The notes: generated by a model not told the origin, from the sequence alone. Shown: positions 21,001-29,727, counted from the stretch's first letter. The stretch is 41,614 nucleotides of DNA from Thiohalocapsa sp. (GCF_022340605.1 NZ_JAJDNQ010000066.1:1-41614); one strand, 5' to 3'. Program-made: numbers and translations.

Positions 21001-23750
21001 TCGTCCAGCAGGAACAGCAGCCCGGCGCCGCGACGCTTCTTGAGCGACTTGGCCAGGTGCCCGGCGAGCTTCAGGCGCTGCGCCTCGCCGCCGGACAGGG
21101 TCGGCACCGGCTGGCCGAGGCGCACATAGTCCAGGCCCACGTCGGCCAGCGGCTTCAAGGCGCGGGTGACGTCCGCATGCTCGGCGAAGGCCGCCAGCGC
21201 CTCGGCCACGGTCAGCTCCAGCACCGCGGCGATGTTGAGGCCATCTCGCAGCGTCCGCTCCGCGCACCGCCCACCGCCCCCTGCCTCTAACCCGTTCAGC
21301 CGCACCTCCAGCAGCGAGGACTTGTAGCGCCGCCCGTTGCAGTCCGGGCAACGCAGATACACGTCGGACAGGAACTGCATCTCCACGTGCTCGAAGCCGG
21401 AGCCGGCGCAGGTGGGGCAGCGCCCCGGGCCCGAGTTAAAACTGAAGTGCCCGGCCTTGTAGCCGCGCTCCTTGGCCAGCGGCGTCGCGGCGAAGAGCTT
21501 GCGGATCGGGTCCAGCGCGCCGACGAAGCTCGCCGGGTTGGAGCGCGAGGTGCGGCCGATGGGCGACTGGTCCAGCATCAGCACGTCATTGATGATGTCC
21601 GCGCCCCGCACCGCGTCGCAATCGCCGAGCGCACCCTCCGGGTGGCCCTTTGCCTTCGCCAGGTGGTGGAACAGCACCTCCTGCACCAGCGTGGACTTGC
21701 CGGAGCCGGACACGCCGGTCACCACCACCAGCCGCCCGAGCGGAATGTCCAGATCGATGCCGCGCAGGTTGTGCTCGCGTGCGCCACGGATGGCGATGGC
21801 CGGCGTGCCGTCGGCCGGCGGCTTTGGCTCCCGGGGTGGCTCCACGTGCCGGCGCCCGGCCAGGTAGTCGCCCGTGAGCGAGCCCTCGCACGTCAGGAGC
21901 GCCGCCGGCGTGCCCTGGAACACCAACTCGCCGCCGCGCTCGCCGGGGCCGGGGCCGATGTCGATGATGCGGTCCGCCGCGCGCATCACCTGCGGGTCGT
22001 GCTCCACCACCAGCAGGGTGTTGCCCTGGTCGCGCAGCCGCTGGAGGATCGCCACCACCCGGTCCATGTCGCGCGGGTGCAGGCCGATGCTGGGCTCATC
22101 CAGCACGAACAGGGTGTTCACCAACGAGGTGCCGAGCGCCGTGGTGAGATTGATGCGCTGCACCTCGCCGCCGGACAGGGTGCGGGACTGGCGGTCCAGG
22201 GTCAGATAGCCGAGCCCGACCTCGGTCAGGTACCTGAGCCGCGAGCGGATGTTGGCGAGCAGCAGCTCCATCGCCTGGTCCATGGCGCCGGGCAATGCCA
22301 GGTCGTCGAAGAAGGCCCGGCAGCGCTCGATGGGCAGGCACAGGAGGTCGTGCACATTGAGCCCCGGCAGGCCGAACCAGGCGGTCTCGGGCATGCTCAC
22401 GCGCGCGTGCCGGAAGCGCTCGCCACGGGGCAGCGCGGCATCCGCCAGCGCATGGTCGCCGACGCGGAAGTCCAGCGCGGCGTCTTTCAGCCGGGCGCCG
22501 TTGCAGGCGGGGCAGGTGTCGTAGCTGCGGTAGCGGGACAGCAGCACCCGCACGTGCATCTTGTAGGCGCGCCCTTCCAGCCAGCCGAAGAAGCGGCGGA
22601 TGCCGTACCAGACCTGGTCCTCCCACTCGCCCTCGCCCTCCAGCACCCAGTGCCGGTCGGCGTCCGAGAGATCGCGCCAGGGCACGTCGGTGGGGATGCC
22701 GCGGCGGTGGGCGAAGCCGATCAGGTCCTCCTGCACCTCCGAGTAACTGTCGGACTGGATGGGCTTGATGGCGCCCGCGAGCAGGCTCTTCGACTCGTCC
22801 GGCACCACCAGCGACCAGTCGATGCCGATCACCCGCCCGAAGCCGCGGCAGGTGTCGCAGGCCCCGAGCGGCGAGTTGAACGAGAACAGCGCCGGCTGCG
22901 GATCGCGGTAGTGGATGTCGCAGTCCGGGCAGTGCAGGTCCGCCGAGAAGCGCCACGGCTCGCCGGGCTTGCGCTCGGCGTCCAGCGGATACACCCGCAG
23001 CCGCCCGTGGCCGTGCTCCAGCGCGGCGGCCAGGGCCTCCACCGCGCGGCTCTGGTTGTCCGCATCCAGCTTGAGCCGATCCTGGATGACCTCCAGGCGC
23101 TCGTCCGTTTCCGCGAGAAACCGGATGTAGCCCTGCTGCCCGAGGAGCTCCTTCAACTGCTCGGTCGACATGGACGCTGGCACCGGCACGTCGAAGCAGA
23201 TCAGCGCACGCACGGGCGCCGGCCGGTCGGTGGCGTCGGCGTGATCCTGACCGCTGCGATGCCGCAGCGCGCCCCAGATGCTCTCCGGCGTGTCGCGCCG
23301 CACCTCGCGCCCGCAGCCGCGGCAGAACAGCGGCGCCGCGCGGGCGAACAGCAGCTTCAGGTGGTCGTTCAGCTCCGTCATCGTGCCCACGGTGGAGCGG
23401 GAGGTGCGCACCGGGTTGGTCTGGTCGATGGCAATCGCCGGCGGGATGCCGTCGATGCGATCGGCCCGCGGCCGGTCCATGCGGTCCAGAAACTGCCGCG
23501 CGTAGGGTGAGAAGGTCTCCACGTAGCGCCGCTGGCCCTCCGCATAGACGGTATCGAAGGCGAGCGACGACTTGCCGGAGCCGGACACGCCCGTCACGAC
23601 GATCAGCTCCCCGAGGGGCAGATCCAGGTCCAGGTTCTTCAGGTTGTTCTGCCGCACCCCGCGCAGGCGGATGCGGTCGGCCGGGTCGGACATGGGTGGG
23701 GTGGGGCGCTGCTGGGGGCTGGTGGGGAGCCGACGCGGGCGCATCGGCAT
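18018..23750 (-). CDS. uvrA: Tandem double-length UvrA excinuclease ATPase
   Basis: This 1910-residue protein is two full UvrA units head to tail. Each unit has two ABC ATPase modules, giving four Walker A motifs GVSGSGKS (near residues 54, 683, 1075 and 1598) and four LSGGE signatures (near 526, 885, 1440 and 1790). Zinc-type CxxC pairs recur in both units (for example [32 protein letters not shown]). The linker, about residues 993-1045, is low-complexity. UvrA finds bulky DNA lesions and loads UvrB; a canonical UvrA is about 940 residues and works as a dimer, so this is a covalent dimer. Similar double UvrA proteins are known in some proteobacteria, usually besides a normal uvrA. The start is uncertain: Met1 has no good ribosome-binding site, and Met20 (23693) is an alternative. 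Confidence 0.93.
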   Translation of the reverse strand: MPMRPRRLPTSPQQRPTPPMSDPADRIRLRGVRQNNLKNLDLDLPLGELIVVTGVSGSGKSSLAFDTVYAEGQRRYVETFSPYARQFLDRMDRPRADRIDGIPPAIAIDQTNPVRTSRSTVGTMTELNDHLKLLFARAAPLFCRGCGREVRRDTPESIWGALRHRSGQDHADATDRPAPVRALICFDVPVPASMSTEQLKELLGQQGYIRFLAETDERLEVIQDRLKLDADNQSRAVEALAAALEHGHGRLRVYPLDAERKPGEPWRFSADLHCPDCDIHYRDPQPALFSFNSPLGACDTCRGFGRVIGIDWSLVVPDESKSLLAGAIKPIQSDSYSEVQEDLIGFAHRRGIPTDVPWRDLSDADRHWVLEGEGEWEDQVWYGIRRFFGWLEGRAYKMHVRVLLSRYRSYDTCPACNGARLKDAALDFRVGDHALADAALPRGERFRHARVSMPETAWFGLPGLNVHDLLCLPIERCRAFFDDLALPGAMDQAMELLLANIRSRLRYLTEVGLGYLTLDRQSRTLSGGEVQRINLTTALGTSLVNTLFVLDEPSIGLHPRDMDRVVAILQRLRDQGNTLLVVEHDPQVMRAADRIIDIGPGPGERGGELVFQGTPAALLTCEGSLTGDYLAGRRHVEPPREPKPPADGTPAIAIRGAREHNLRGIDLDIPLGRLVVVTGVSGSGKSTLVQEVLFHHLAKAKGHPEGALGDCDAVRGADIINDVLMLDQSPIGRTSRSNPASFVGALDPIRKLFAATPLAKERGYKAGHFSFNSGPGRCPTCAGSGFEHVEMQFLSDVYLRCPDCNGRRYKSSLLEVRLNGLEAGGGGRCAERTLRDGLNIAAVLELTVAEALAAFAEHADVTRALKPLADVGLDYVRLGQPVPTLSGGEAQRLKLAGHLAKSLKKRRGAGLLFLLDEPTTGLHFDDIATLLRAFRRLIDAGHSLVVIEHNLDLIRAADWLIDLGPEGGDGGGAVVCTGTPEQVAQHATSHTGRALRAEAALAETPAQGAPGDRTEGQESGTLAGVAEAPAGYVVATNGGFSPLASSPSILIRHAREHNLKDLSLSIPRERFVVITGVSGSGKSTLAFDILFAEGQRRYLESLNAYARQFVQPAARADVDAVFGIPPTVAIEQRTSRGGRKSTVGTLTEIHHFLRLLYVKLGVQHCPDCDLPIAAQPRAAILERLRDEHAGRTVTLLAPLVIARKGIYNDLAAWAARNGHTLLWVDGEPAPTQPWPELDRFREHDIDLPVAELDPGNLPAAELAALLDQALDLGKGMVRVLPAADEAPTSNYSTSRTCPGCGKAFEEPDPRLFSYNSKHGWCTTCFGTGAELAGFDAEQTGEEGNWLEGAGLTEDEAGACPSCHGARLNPEALAVRFKDQNIAELSALTVTAAADWLRALRLDAREAAIGADVAAEVRARLGFLEQVGLGYLTLDRAAPTLSGGEAQRIRLAAQLGSSLRGVCYVLDEPSIGLHHRDNARLIDTLEGLRRRGNSVIVVEHDEETMRRADEIIDLGPGAGRQGGGLVARGSAADLAAEPASVTGRFLARPPQPPAQAPRDCPAVPSKRLVIRGARLNNLKDLEVSIPLARLVCVTGVSGSGKSTLVRDVLARSVHGLLAAERPGAHARSQALHGCREVAGWPALSRVLEVDQTPIGKTPRSCPATYIGFWDHIRRLFAATPEARMLGWGPGRFSFNTKGGRCDACEGQGVQRMEMSFLPDVKVPCEVCHGSRFNAETRAIRYRDHGIGEVLRLSVDAAVDVFAAHPAVRGPLELLQAIGLGYLTLGQASPTLSGGEAQRIKLVAELAKARSDAEGRAERPTLYVLDEPSVGLHMADVRRLITVLQRLVDAGHSVVVIEHDLDLVAAADWVIDLGPEGGAGGGRQVAAGAPMEIAAAGSGYTAAALRGRFGLD

Positions 23751-23925
23751 AGCCGGTCATCATGGCAGGCGGCGTGCAGGCGTCAAGTCATCGAACTGCG
23801 CGCGCAGGCGGAGCGCCGGCTCGAGGACACGCCGAGCCTGGCATCATCCTCGAAAGAGCGGCCGCAGCGGCGCGCACCTGGCAGGTGACGTGCAGCGTTT
23901 AAGCCTTGAGATTTCGCCACTGTCT

Positions 23926-23950
23926 CGCGACACCGCTCCGCGGTGTCGCG
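23926..23950. repeat. Perfect 11-bp inverted repeat upstream of uvrA
   Basis: CGCGACACCGC (23926-23936) and GCGGTGTCGCG (23940-23950) are perfect inverted repeats around TCC. The element is about 180 nt upstream of uvrA, which is transcribed away from it, so it cannot terminate uvrA. Its size resembles the other palindromes in the window. Confidence 0.75.
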
Positions 23951-24351
23951 CATCCGGGACCCGAGTCATCCGGCGGACCATCCGCAGCCCGCTCAACCAA
24001 TTTCGTAGAATTCTTAAAATTTAAACCGTTCCATGGCCTCGCGTTCGCCTTCGGCCGCCTGCACGGCTCTCGTGGCAGCTGGTTGCCACTGGCGGCGGGG
24101 CTCCTTGCCGGCGAGCCAATGGCGGCCATTGCGGGCAGGCTCGGCAAGCGCGAGCAGACCCTGTACAAGACCGCCCGCACCGCGGATCTCTACCACCTGG
24201 TGGGCTTTCTGCGAGCGGTGGAGGAGTTGCTGGACGAGCGCCTCGCCGCTGGGCGTCCTGCGGCTCCTGACCGTCAGTGACGGATGTGGCGGCTGCCGCG
24301 GCGGCTGGTCCGCTGGTACGGAAGTGCCGAGACCGCTCGCAACGCCAATCC

Positions 24352-24373
24352 GTGTCGCCCTCCAGGGCGACAC
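24352..24373 (-). repeat. Dispersed 22-bp palindrome, copy 1
   Basis: Arms GTGTCGCCCT and AGGGCGACAC enclose CC. The same arms occur at 31065-31086 and 36320-36341 with centre GG, so this copy is inverted relative to them. It starts 48 nt beyond the stop of the minus-strand beta-lactamase-like gene. Confidence 0.9.
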
Positions 24374-24421
24374 TGCAAGGGATCGGCCAGAGACCGGTCT
24401 CGGAATATTCACGCTGCTGTA

Positions 24422-25639
24422 CTAGTTCTTCCCCGCGCACTCCCCCGGCAACTCCTCGCCGAGGCCGCCTAGCCAGGTGCACAGCAGCGCTATGCGCATG
24501 TCGCGGCCGCCGGCGGCGCTGGTGAGTACCACCATGCCGGACTGGCGCTCCGGCACCGCGGCGAACAGTCCGTGCCAGTTGGGCGGGTTGTCACCGGGCT
24601 GGTACAGGAGGGTGTGGCCACTGCCCGGCAGGGTCTTGATGGCCATCCCGAGGCCGTACTTCGACCCCGCGAACAGCAGCTCGTTGTCGCTGTCGGGCTG
24701 CGGCTCTACGGCCTGCTTCACGAGGTCGGCCTTGATGACCTTCCGGCCCAGCGGCTCGCCGCAGGGGCCCGGCATCAGTGCCGCGACGAAACGGGCATAG
24801 TCTGCCGCCGTGGTCTGGAGTCCGGCGGCGCCGAGGGCCGCGAAGGCGCGCGCCGGGGCCGGCTTGCCGGCGTCGTTGTAGGTGACCGCCAGTGGCGGCG
24901 CCTGGTCCGGGCGGTCCGGCAGGCTCGTGCGGAACATGTCCAGGCGCCGCAGGATCTGCCGGTCGACGAACTTGCCGAACTGCTCGTTGCCGGTCTGGCG
25001 CACCATCAGCTCCGCCAGCGCAAAGCCGCCGGCGGAGTAGGCGAAGCCGCTGCCGGGCGGGGCGGCGATGACCAGCGGCTGGCCGCCGGCGTCGAGCGCC
25101 CCGCGCAGGGACTGATCGAGGGTCTGGAGTTTCTGCTTCGGCCCGAAGCCACCGTAGCGCTTAATGGACAGCCCGGCGGTGTTGCTCAGCACCCGGCGCG
25201 GTGTGACGGCGTCCGCGTCGAAGGGCGACTCGGGCAGATCTCGCCCCCGCAGGTACTTGCTCACCGGCTTGTCGAGATCGATCCTGCCGCGCTGCACCAG
25301 GTCCAGCACCGCCCAGGCAGTGAGGGGAGCGGTCATTGACCCCACCTGGAACACGGTATCCGGCGAGAAGGGGATGCGCTTGGCCGGTATCGCCCAGCCG
25401 TAGCCGGCGGTCCAGCGCACATGGCCGTCGGCGATCAGGGCCACCGACGCGCCGGGCAGACCGTAGCGCTCGATCAGGCCCGGCATGGCCGCCTGCACCG
25501 TGGTCAGGGTGATCTCGGCGGTCTTTCGCTCGGCATCGGTGAATTCGCACGTCTGCGCCGTTGCGGCGGCGGCGTGGGCGGCAACGGTGGCAAGGCCGAG
25601 GCACAGGGCTGCGCCCAACACGAGGCGGTGCGGCTGCAT
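24422..25639 (-). CDS. Exported serine beta-lactamase-like protein with lost catalytic Lys
   Basis: The 405-residue protein has a signal peptide (MQPHRLVLGAALCLGLATVA..., cleavage likely near AHA or ATA) and the beta-lactamase / DD-peptidase family fold: GLPGASVALIADGHVRWTAG, then DTVFQVGSM, ISLDKPVSKYL-like RIDLDKPVSKYL and TPRRVLSNTAGLS. The active-site SxxK motif should be in VGSMTxPLTAW; here it reads Ser101-Met-Thr-Ala104 (codon GCT), so the general-base lysine is missing. The second motif is Tyr201-Ser-Ala instead of Tyr-x-Asn, and the third motif HxG is not evident (LLYQPGDNPPN). I infer a non-catalytic or altered member. The reading frame is intact, so it is not simply a pseudogene. 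Confidence 0.8.
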   Translation of the reverse strand: MQPHRLVLGAALCLGLATVAAHAAAATAQTCEFTDAERKTAEITLTTVQAAMPGLIERYGLPGASVALIADGHVRWTAGYGWAIPAKRIPFSPDTVFQVGSMTAPLTAWAVLDLVQRGRIDLDKPVSKYLRGRDLPESPFDADAVTPRRVLSNTAGLSIKRYGGFGPKQKLQTLDQSLRGALDAGGQPLVIAAPPGSGFAYSAGGFALAELMVRQTGNEQFGKFVDRQILRRLDMFRTSLPDRPDQAPPLAVTYNDAGKPAPARAFAALGAAGLQTTAADYARFVAALMPGPCGEPLGRKVIKADLVKQAVEPQPDSDNELLFAGSKYGLGMAIKTLPGSGHTLLYQPGDNPPNWHGLFAAVPERQSGMVVLTSAAGGRDMRIALLCTWLGGLGEELPGECAGKN

Positions 25640-25855
25640 CCGGGGGCTTCTCCTGACTCCAAGTGGTTCTGCGGGATACCTGGCCGCGGTGGCGCGAGCA
25701 CCAGGGGGATGTTTCTACGGATCATCGGCACGTCCTTCCGCTGATGGGCTGCTGGACGTACGCACTCAAACGGCCGTGCAGTCTAACCCGAGCACCGGCG
25801 CGGCAATAGCCGCAGACGCGCGACAAGCGCATGGCATGCGTACAAGTCCGTGCCG

Positions 25856-26473
25856 TCAGTCGCCGGTGGCATCCGCCCGGCGCATTCGGGCCACGAGGGT
25901 CACCACTGCCAGTGCCGTGGCGGGGAGCAGCAGCCAGGTCAGCCAGGCGGCGCCGCGCGGGTCCAGGGCGAGGATCAGCCCGGCGATGGCGAAGACGATC
26001 GCGCGATCGTGCATGCCCATGGGGCCGTCCCGGCGGCGCTCGCCGCCGCGCAGCAACGGCGCCAGGCCGGCGATCTCCGCCAGCAGCCCCAGCACCACGA
26101 GCAGCACCACCGGTGCCGCCGCCACGCCGGGATAGGCCGCCAGCGGCAGGTAGAGCAGCACCTCTGCGCCGGCGTCCGTGACCTCACGCGCGGCGGGATC
26201 GCGCGGCGGCAGGTCGGGGTGATCGCGCGCCAGCAGGTCCGCGACGGCCAGCGCGGCCGCGCGCACCGCCAACGCCATTGGCAACAGGAGCAGCACGCCG
26301 TACCCGCCCGGCAGCAGCACCGGCGTCGCCAGCAGCAGCCCACCGACCCCGGCGGCGAGGCCGAGCATGCCCCATTGCAGTCGGTCGCCCGTGATACCCG
26401 CGGCCGCGGCGCGTTCGGCGAGCGGTGCGAGTTGGGCGTCGAGGCGCTGTCTGATCAGACGCGGCAGGTCCAT
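25856..26473 (-). CDS. CDP-alcohol phosphatidyltransferase-like membrane protein, degenerate site
   Basis: Starting at ATG 26473 (MDLPRLIRQRLDAQLAPLAE, GGGGAG 8 nt upstream) gives 205 residues with about five or six hydrophobic segments. The pattern resembles the CDP-alcohol phosphatidyltransferase family: an N-terminal LAPLAERAAAAGITGDRLQW, then a helix-rich core with LLARDH and TDAGAEVLLYLPLA, and RDGPMGMHDRAIVFAIAGL near the C-terminus, which matches the GPMGKSDRA segment of one subgroup. The catalytic DxxDGxxAR...GxxxDxxxD motif is broken: the DG position reads AD (AVADLLAR) and the last Asp position is Glu (TDAGAE). It is therefore probably not a normal transferase. Family assignment is by memory of motifs, so moderate confidence. 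Confidence 0.55.
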   Translation of the reverse strand: MDLPRLIRQRLDAQLAPLAERAAAAGITGDRLQWGMLGLAAGVGGLLLATPVLLPGGYGVLLLLPMALAVRAAALAVADLLARDHPDLPPRDPAAREVTDAGAEVLLYLPLAAYPGVAAAPVVLLVVLGLLAEIAGLAPLLRGGERRRDGPMGMHDRAIVFAIAGLILALDPRGAAWLTWLLLPATALAVVTLVARMRRADATGD

Positions 26474-26682
26474 GGGCTGGCTCCCCGGTGGCGTTGGTGG
26501 CGGGCACGATCCGGCGCCGGCGCGATGGCATCCGCGGCAACCGTGCGCATTGTCGCCAGCCAGCGGAGCCGCTGCCAGCTTGCGCATCGCCGCAAGCCGT
26601 GTGGTCCCCGATGTTCGTCGGCGCCGCGGACCGGCCGTCGTGGGCGGCTGCAGACCCTTGTTTGGATTGCGGAAAGGGCCCC

Positions 26683-26711
26683 TTGACTTGGTGCGGAAAA
26701 GGACAAAAATT
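26683..26711 (+). promoter_or_regulatory. Possible hsp20 promoter upstream of CIRCE
   Basis: TTGACT (26683-26688) is a good -35 box. With 17-nt spacing the -10 position reads AAAATT (26706-26711), a poor match. The pair ends 3 nt before the CIRCE element, the usual arrangement for HrcA control, but the -10 box is uncertain. A sigma32 promoter was not clear. Confidence 0.4.
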
Positions 26712-26714
26712 GAG

Positions 26715-26741
26715 TTAGCACTCTCCCGATTAGAGTGCTAA
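26715..26741 (+). promoter_or_regulatory. CIRCE operator (HrcA binding site)
   Basis: TTAGCACTC (26715-26723), nine spacer bases, and GAGTGCTAA (26733-26741) form a perfect CIRCE inverted repeat, the operator of the heat-shock repressor HrcA. CIRCE is classically found before groES-groEL and dnaK; here it controls a small heat-shock gene cluster. It lies 199 nt upstream of the first hsp20 start. hrcA is not in the window. Confidence 0.95.
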
Positions 26742-26940
26742 AGCAGTGTGACAGCGGCGGTGCTGCTGTCCTCCGGTGCTAGCGACGGTGCCAGCGTGCC
26801 AGCCGGGTTGCCGCCCGAGGGGCGGGTGCCATGGCGGCGCCGGCCTCGCGCCACACGCCGGAGGTCTGAATCGGCGGTTCCCGTCGCGCCACATCGAGCA
26901 ACCTAAGACTGCGTGCAATCCACGCACAGGAGCAAGAGCG
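26742..26940 (+). other. Long GC-rich leader of hsp20-1
   Basis: No gene is seen in this stretch, which would be the 5' untranslated leader if transcription starts near the CIRCE element. A hairpin, TGCGTG loop CAATC with CACGCA, lies right before the ribosome-binding site CAGGAG. Small heat-shock mRNAs often carry RNA thermometers, but I cannot see a classical fourU or ROSE motif, so this is only a candidate region. Confidence 0.35.
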
Positions 26941-27384
26941 ATGTTCGGCACCTTCACTGGTCTGCAAGGCAGCCTGTTCGATGATCTCAACCGACTCCAG
27001 CGCGAGCTGGACGAGTCCTTCGGCCGTTGGCCTTACACGGCGCAGCTGCGCTCCCCGGGCCTCGGCGGTTGGCCGCCCATCAACATCGGCGCCACCCCCG
27101 AGCGGGTGGACGTCTACCTGTTCGCGCCGGGGCTGGACCCCAATGAGCTGGATATCTCCATCCAGCAGAACCTGCTCACCATCGCCGGCCAGCGCCAGAT
27201 CGACCGCGGTGATGAGAGCGGCTGGTACCGCACCGAGCGCTACAGTGGCGAGTTCCGCCGGGCGCTGACGCTGCCCGAGGACGTCGACCCCGAGCGCGTC
27301 GATGCAAGCTATCGCGACGGCATCCTGCACGTGGTCTTGCAGCGGCGCGAGGCGTCGCAACCGCGGCGCATCACCGTGAGCTGA
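26941..27384 (+). CDS. Small heat-shock protein Hsp20, copy 1
   Basis: The 147-residue protein starts at ATG 26941 (MFGTFTGLQGSLFDDLNRLQ) with AGGAG upstream. It has an alpha-crystallin domain: VDVYLFAPGLDPNELDISIQ, LLTIAGQRQ, and DVDPERVDASYRDGILHVVL; the C-terminal I-x-I/V oligomerisation motif is ITV in RRITVS. Small heat-shock proteins bind unfolding proteins independently of ATP. It is the first of three hsp20 genes downstream of a CIRCE element, 38 nt before the second. Confidence 0.93.
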   Translation: MFGTFTGLQGSLFDDLNRLQRELDESFGRWPYTAQLRSPGLGGWPPINIGATPERVDVYLFAPGLDPNELDISIQQNLLTIAGQRQIDRGDESGWYRTERYSGEFRRALTLPEDVDPERVDASYRDGILHVVLQRREASQPRRITVS

Positions 27385-27422
27385 GATCCGGCCAGTCACC
27401 CACACCGCTTCGGAGGAACGAC

Positions 27423-27821
27423 ATGAACACCCAAGTCGAGAACGCCCAGGCCGGCACCGACACGCCCGAGGTCGCGGCGCGCCGTGAGACGACCGCCCTG
27501 CGCCCGCCGGTAGACATCCTCGAAGACGCCGAGGGCATCACGCTGATGGCGGACATGCCCGGCGTCGCGAAGGAGCGGCTGCACGTGCACGTGGATGCCA
27601 ACACCCTGCAGATCGAGGGCGATGCCCAGATCGAGCTGCCGAAAGGCGCCGAGGCGCTGTATGCCGACGTGCGCACCACCCGCTTCAGCCGCAGCTTCAC
27701 GCTGAGCAACGAGCTGGAGCCGGACAAGATCGAGGCGCGGCTCAAGGATGGCGTCCTGACCCTGCGCATCCCGAAGCATCCGGAGATGCGGCCGCGGCGG
27801 ATCGAGGTGAAGGCTTCCTAG
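27423..27821 (+). CDS. Small heat-shock protein Hsp20, copy 2
   Basis: This 132-residue protein starts MNTQVENAQAGTDTPEVAAR with a strong GGAGG ribosome-binding site. The alpha-crystallin domain reads PPVDILEDAEGITLMADMPG, LQIEGDAQIELP and LEPDKIEARLKDGVLTLRIP; the C-terminal motif is IEV in RRIEVKAS. The N-terminal region differs completely from copy 1, which may let the two proteins form mixed oligomers or hold different clients (inference). It is close enough to copy 1 for one transcript. Confidence 0.93.
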   Translation: MNTQVENAQAGTDTPEVAARRETTALRPPVDILEDAEGITLMADMPGVAKERLHVHVDANTLQIEGDAQIELPKGAEALYADVRTTRFSRSFTLSNELEPDKIEARLKDGVLTLRIPKHPEMRPRRIEVKAS

Positions 27822-28001
27822 AAAGAAGGGGCTAGGGGCTAGGAGGGCGGGTTGCCTTGGAGCCGCGACCTAAGGGCGCGGGGCCTTGGCGCTCGGCCCT
27901 TGGCCCTTGCCCCTTCGCGTCGCCCTTGCAAATGACCAACAGCGGCACCGCGCGCGGCGCTGCCCGCGCGCTGGTGCCGAGCGCAAGAGGAGGTATCGAG
28001 C

Positions 28002-28496
28002 ATGTCGACACTGCAACAGATTCGCGAAGGCCTGAGCCAGGCCTGGGATCGGGTCGTGGAAGGCTGGGACCAGCTCTCTCGAAACGCCTCCGGCGCCATG
28101 ACCCGCTTCAAGGTCGGCCGCGGCAACAACGCCGACGAGGCCCGCGAGCTCGCCGAGCGCAGCACTGGCTGGGGCCTGCTCGCCGCCGAGGTCTTCGAGG
28201 ACGATGACCACGTGGTGGTGCGCGTCGAGGCGCCGGGCATGAGCAAGGACGACATCCGGCTCGAGGTCCAGGATGACTTCCTCGTCGTCAGCGGCGAGAA
28301 GCACATGGCCAGCGAGCGTAGCGAGGGCCGCTGGCAAGTCACCGAGTGCGCCTACGGCAGCTTTCAGCGCGTCGTGCCGCTGCCCGGCCCCGTCGACACC
28401 ACCCGGGCCGACGCCACCTACCGCAACGGCGTCCTGCGCGTCGAGCTGCCCAAGTCCGCCGACCACCGCCGCAAGGTGCAGGTGACCGTCCATTGA
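28002..28496 (+). CDS. Small heat-shock protein Hsp20, copy 3
   Basis: The 164-residue protein starts MSTLQQIREGLSQAWDRVVE, with AGGAGG 9 nt upstream. The alpha-crystallin domain includes VFEDDDHVVVRVEAPGMSKD, DIRLEVQDDFLVVSGEKHM, and TTRADATYRNGVLRVELPKS; the end carries VQV (KVQVTVH) as a conservative form of the I-x-I motif. A 180-nt gap with G-rich and CCCTT-type repeats separates it from copy 2, so co-transcription is uncertain. Confidence 0.93.
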   Translation: MSTLQQIREGLSQAWDRVVEGWDQLSRNASGAMTRFKVGRGNNADEARELAERSTGWGLLAAEVFEDDDHVVVRVEAPGMSKDDIRLEVQDDFLVVSGEKHMASERSEGRWQVTECAYGSFQRVVPLPGPVDTTRADATYRNGVLRVELPKSADHRRKVQVTVH

Positions 28497-28506
28497 CCCC
28501 GAGGCC

Positions 28507-28543
28507 GCGCCCCCCGGGGGTCGCCCACATCCCCTGGGGGCGC
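28507..28543 (+). terminator. Possible terminator hairpin after hsp20-3
   Basis: GCGCCCCC (28507-28514) and GGGGGCGC (28536-28543) are perfect inverted repeats beginning 10 nt after the hsp20-3 stop. There is no T-run, so termination here would need Rho or the hairpin may protect the 3' end. Confidence 0.35.
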
Positions 28544-28570
28544 CGACTTCGAGTCGGCCCCGGCAACCCA

Positions 28571-28596
28571 TGGGAGCGGCACTCTCGGTGCCGCGA
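28571..28596 (+). repeat. REP-type palindrome, single unit
   Basis: TGGGAGC followed by a GCGGCAC / GTGCCGC stem (28576-28582 with 28588-28594) and GA matches the GTGGGAGC-stem-GCGA layout of the two REP units at 41291-41349. The stem bases differ while pairing is kept. Confidence 0.7.
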
Positions 28597-28663
28597 CCGG
28601 CGCCGAGGCCGGCCACCCAAGTCAGCACCGCAAACTTCGCAGCCCACCGCCACCCGCTCACCG

Positions 28664-28689
28664 TCGCGCCACAAACACCAGTGGCGCTC
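28664..28689 (+). repeat. 26-bp hairpin repeat, left copy
   Basis: The element has arms GCGCCAC and GTGGCGC around an 8-nt loop, AAACACCA, with TC and TC flanks. A second copy at 31236-31261, same orientation, differs by one base (loop AAACAGCA). The two copies bracket the caspase-fragment / IS / EACC1-like patch. The rest of 28497-28853 holds no gene. Confidence 0.85.
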
Positions 28690-28853
28690 CCACCGCGCCA
28701 CAGCGCACACATTTTCAACGGCGGCGGACATGACACCGATCGTGTAGCCGGCACTTCTCGGACCGCCCGCACCGCCCGGTGAATCGCTTAGAATCCTCGG
28801 CCAATAGCCGTCCGTCTGCAGAATGAGCCCGCTCGGAGAAGCCACCCCTAAGG

Positions 28854-29710
28854 ATGTCCGCCCACAAGACCGCCCTGCTCATCGGCAACGACGCCTACCA
28901 GGACGCCCGGCTCGCCCCGCTGGTGGTGCCGGCCGACGACGTGCGCGACCTCGCCGCGGTGCTCGAAGACCCCGCCATCGGCGGCTTCGACAGCGTCAAG
29001 CCCCTGCTGAACGCCGACCGCGGCAGCGTCGAGGGCGCGATTGAATGCCTGTTCGCCGAGGCCGGGCGCGACGACCTCGTGCTGCCTGGCGGCGGACGCC
29101 GGAACGATTGCTGCCCGCGGACCTGCTGGCGGACCTGGCGTCCGGCAAGCTCTACGTCCGCGAGGGCGCCGTCCGTGAGCTGGCGCGCCGGCTCGATGAT
29201 CCCGCCTGCGATGCGGCGACGCGTGAGGCCATCCGCACCGTGCTCGCTGAACGGCAGATGCAGGAGCGCGACCGCTTCGTCTACCGGGAGATCGAGCTCG
29301 CCCTGGCCGCGCGAGCGGCGAAGCCCCTCACCGCCTTCCTCGACACGCTGAAGGATGGCGGAGAAGGCCCGGAAATGCTCTGGCTCCCGCCCGGCCGCTT
29401 CCTGATGGGCTCGCCGGACAGCGACGGCATGGCCTTCGAACGCGAAAAGCCGCAGCACGAGGTCCGGATCAGCTCTCCCTTCGCCATCGGCCGCTCTCCC
29501 GTCACCTTCGACGAGTACGACCGCTTCTGCGCGGCAACCGCCACGGACAAGCCGGATGACAAGGGCTGGGGCCGCGGCAAGCGCCCGGTGATCAACGTCA
29601 GGTGGGACGACGCCATCGCCTACTGCCAGTGGCTCGCGCTACAGACCGGCCAGCCCTACCGGCTGCCCAGCGAGGTAGAGTGGGAATACGCCTGCCGCGC
29701 CGGCACCGCG
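28854..29710 (+). pseudogene. Broken caspase / FGE-sulfatase fusion gene
   Basis: From ATG 28854 the first 77 residues are the N-terminus of a caspase-like (peptidase C14) domain: KTALLIGNDAYQDARLAPL, then DDVRDLAAVLEDP and AGRDDLVL. The frame is lost near 29085, before the SGHG histidine and catalytic cysteine segments, which are absent. A second frame picks up at about 29100 with helical sequence (VREGAVRELARRLDDP), then a formylglycine-generating-enzyme-type domain (LWLPPGRFLMGSPDSDG, GRSPVTFDEYDRFC, VRWDDAIAYCQWLALQTGQP, RLPSEVEWEYACRAGTA) that stops at 29710 where repeats begin. Caspase-FGE fusions are known in bacteria with conflict systems. Deletion, frameshift and 3' truncation make it non-functional as a protease. 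Confidence 0.8.
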
Positions 29711-29727
29711 GCCAGCCCGCCGGCGGC

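Larger units (their letters stand above)
23751..24421. other. Non-coding 670-nt spacer with palindromes and a possible gene remnant
   Basis: No convincing gene. It contains a perfect 11-bp hairpin (23926-23950), an AT-rich patch (about 24000-24028) that stands out in GC-rich surroundings, and one copy of the dispersed 22-bp palindrome (24352-24373). A + strand reading frame, about 24025-24280, encodes a protein-like stretch (GEPMAAIAGRLGKREQTLYK, then a leucine-rich helix) that I do not recognise; it could be the end of a lost gene. Confidence 0.6.

Noticed and set aside
21387..23510. Long + strand open frame (about 700 codons) opposite uvrA
   Set aside because: It mirrors the uvrA coding frame, has no recognisable domain, and its composition is what antisense of GC-rich coding DNA gives.
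26742..26940. ROSE or fourU RNA thermometer before hsp20-1
   Set aside because: The leader is structured, but no defining motif pairing with the ribosome-binding site was found by eye.
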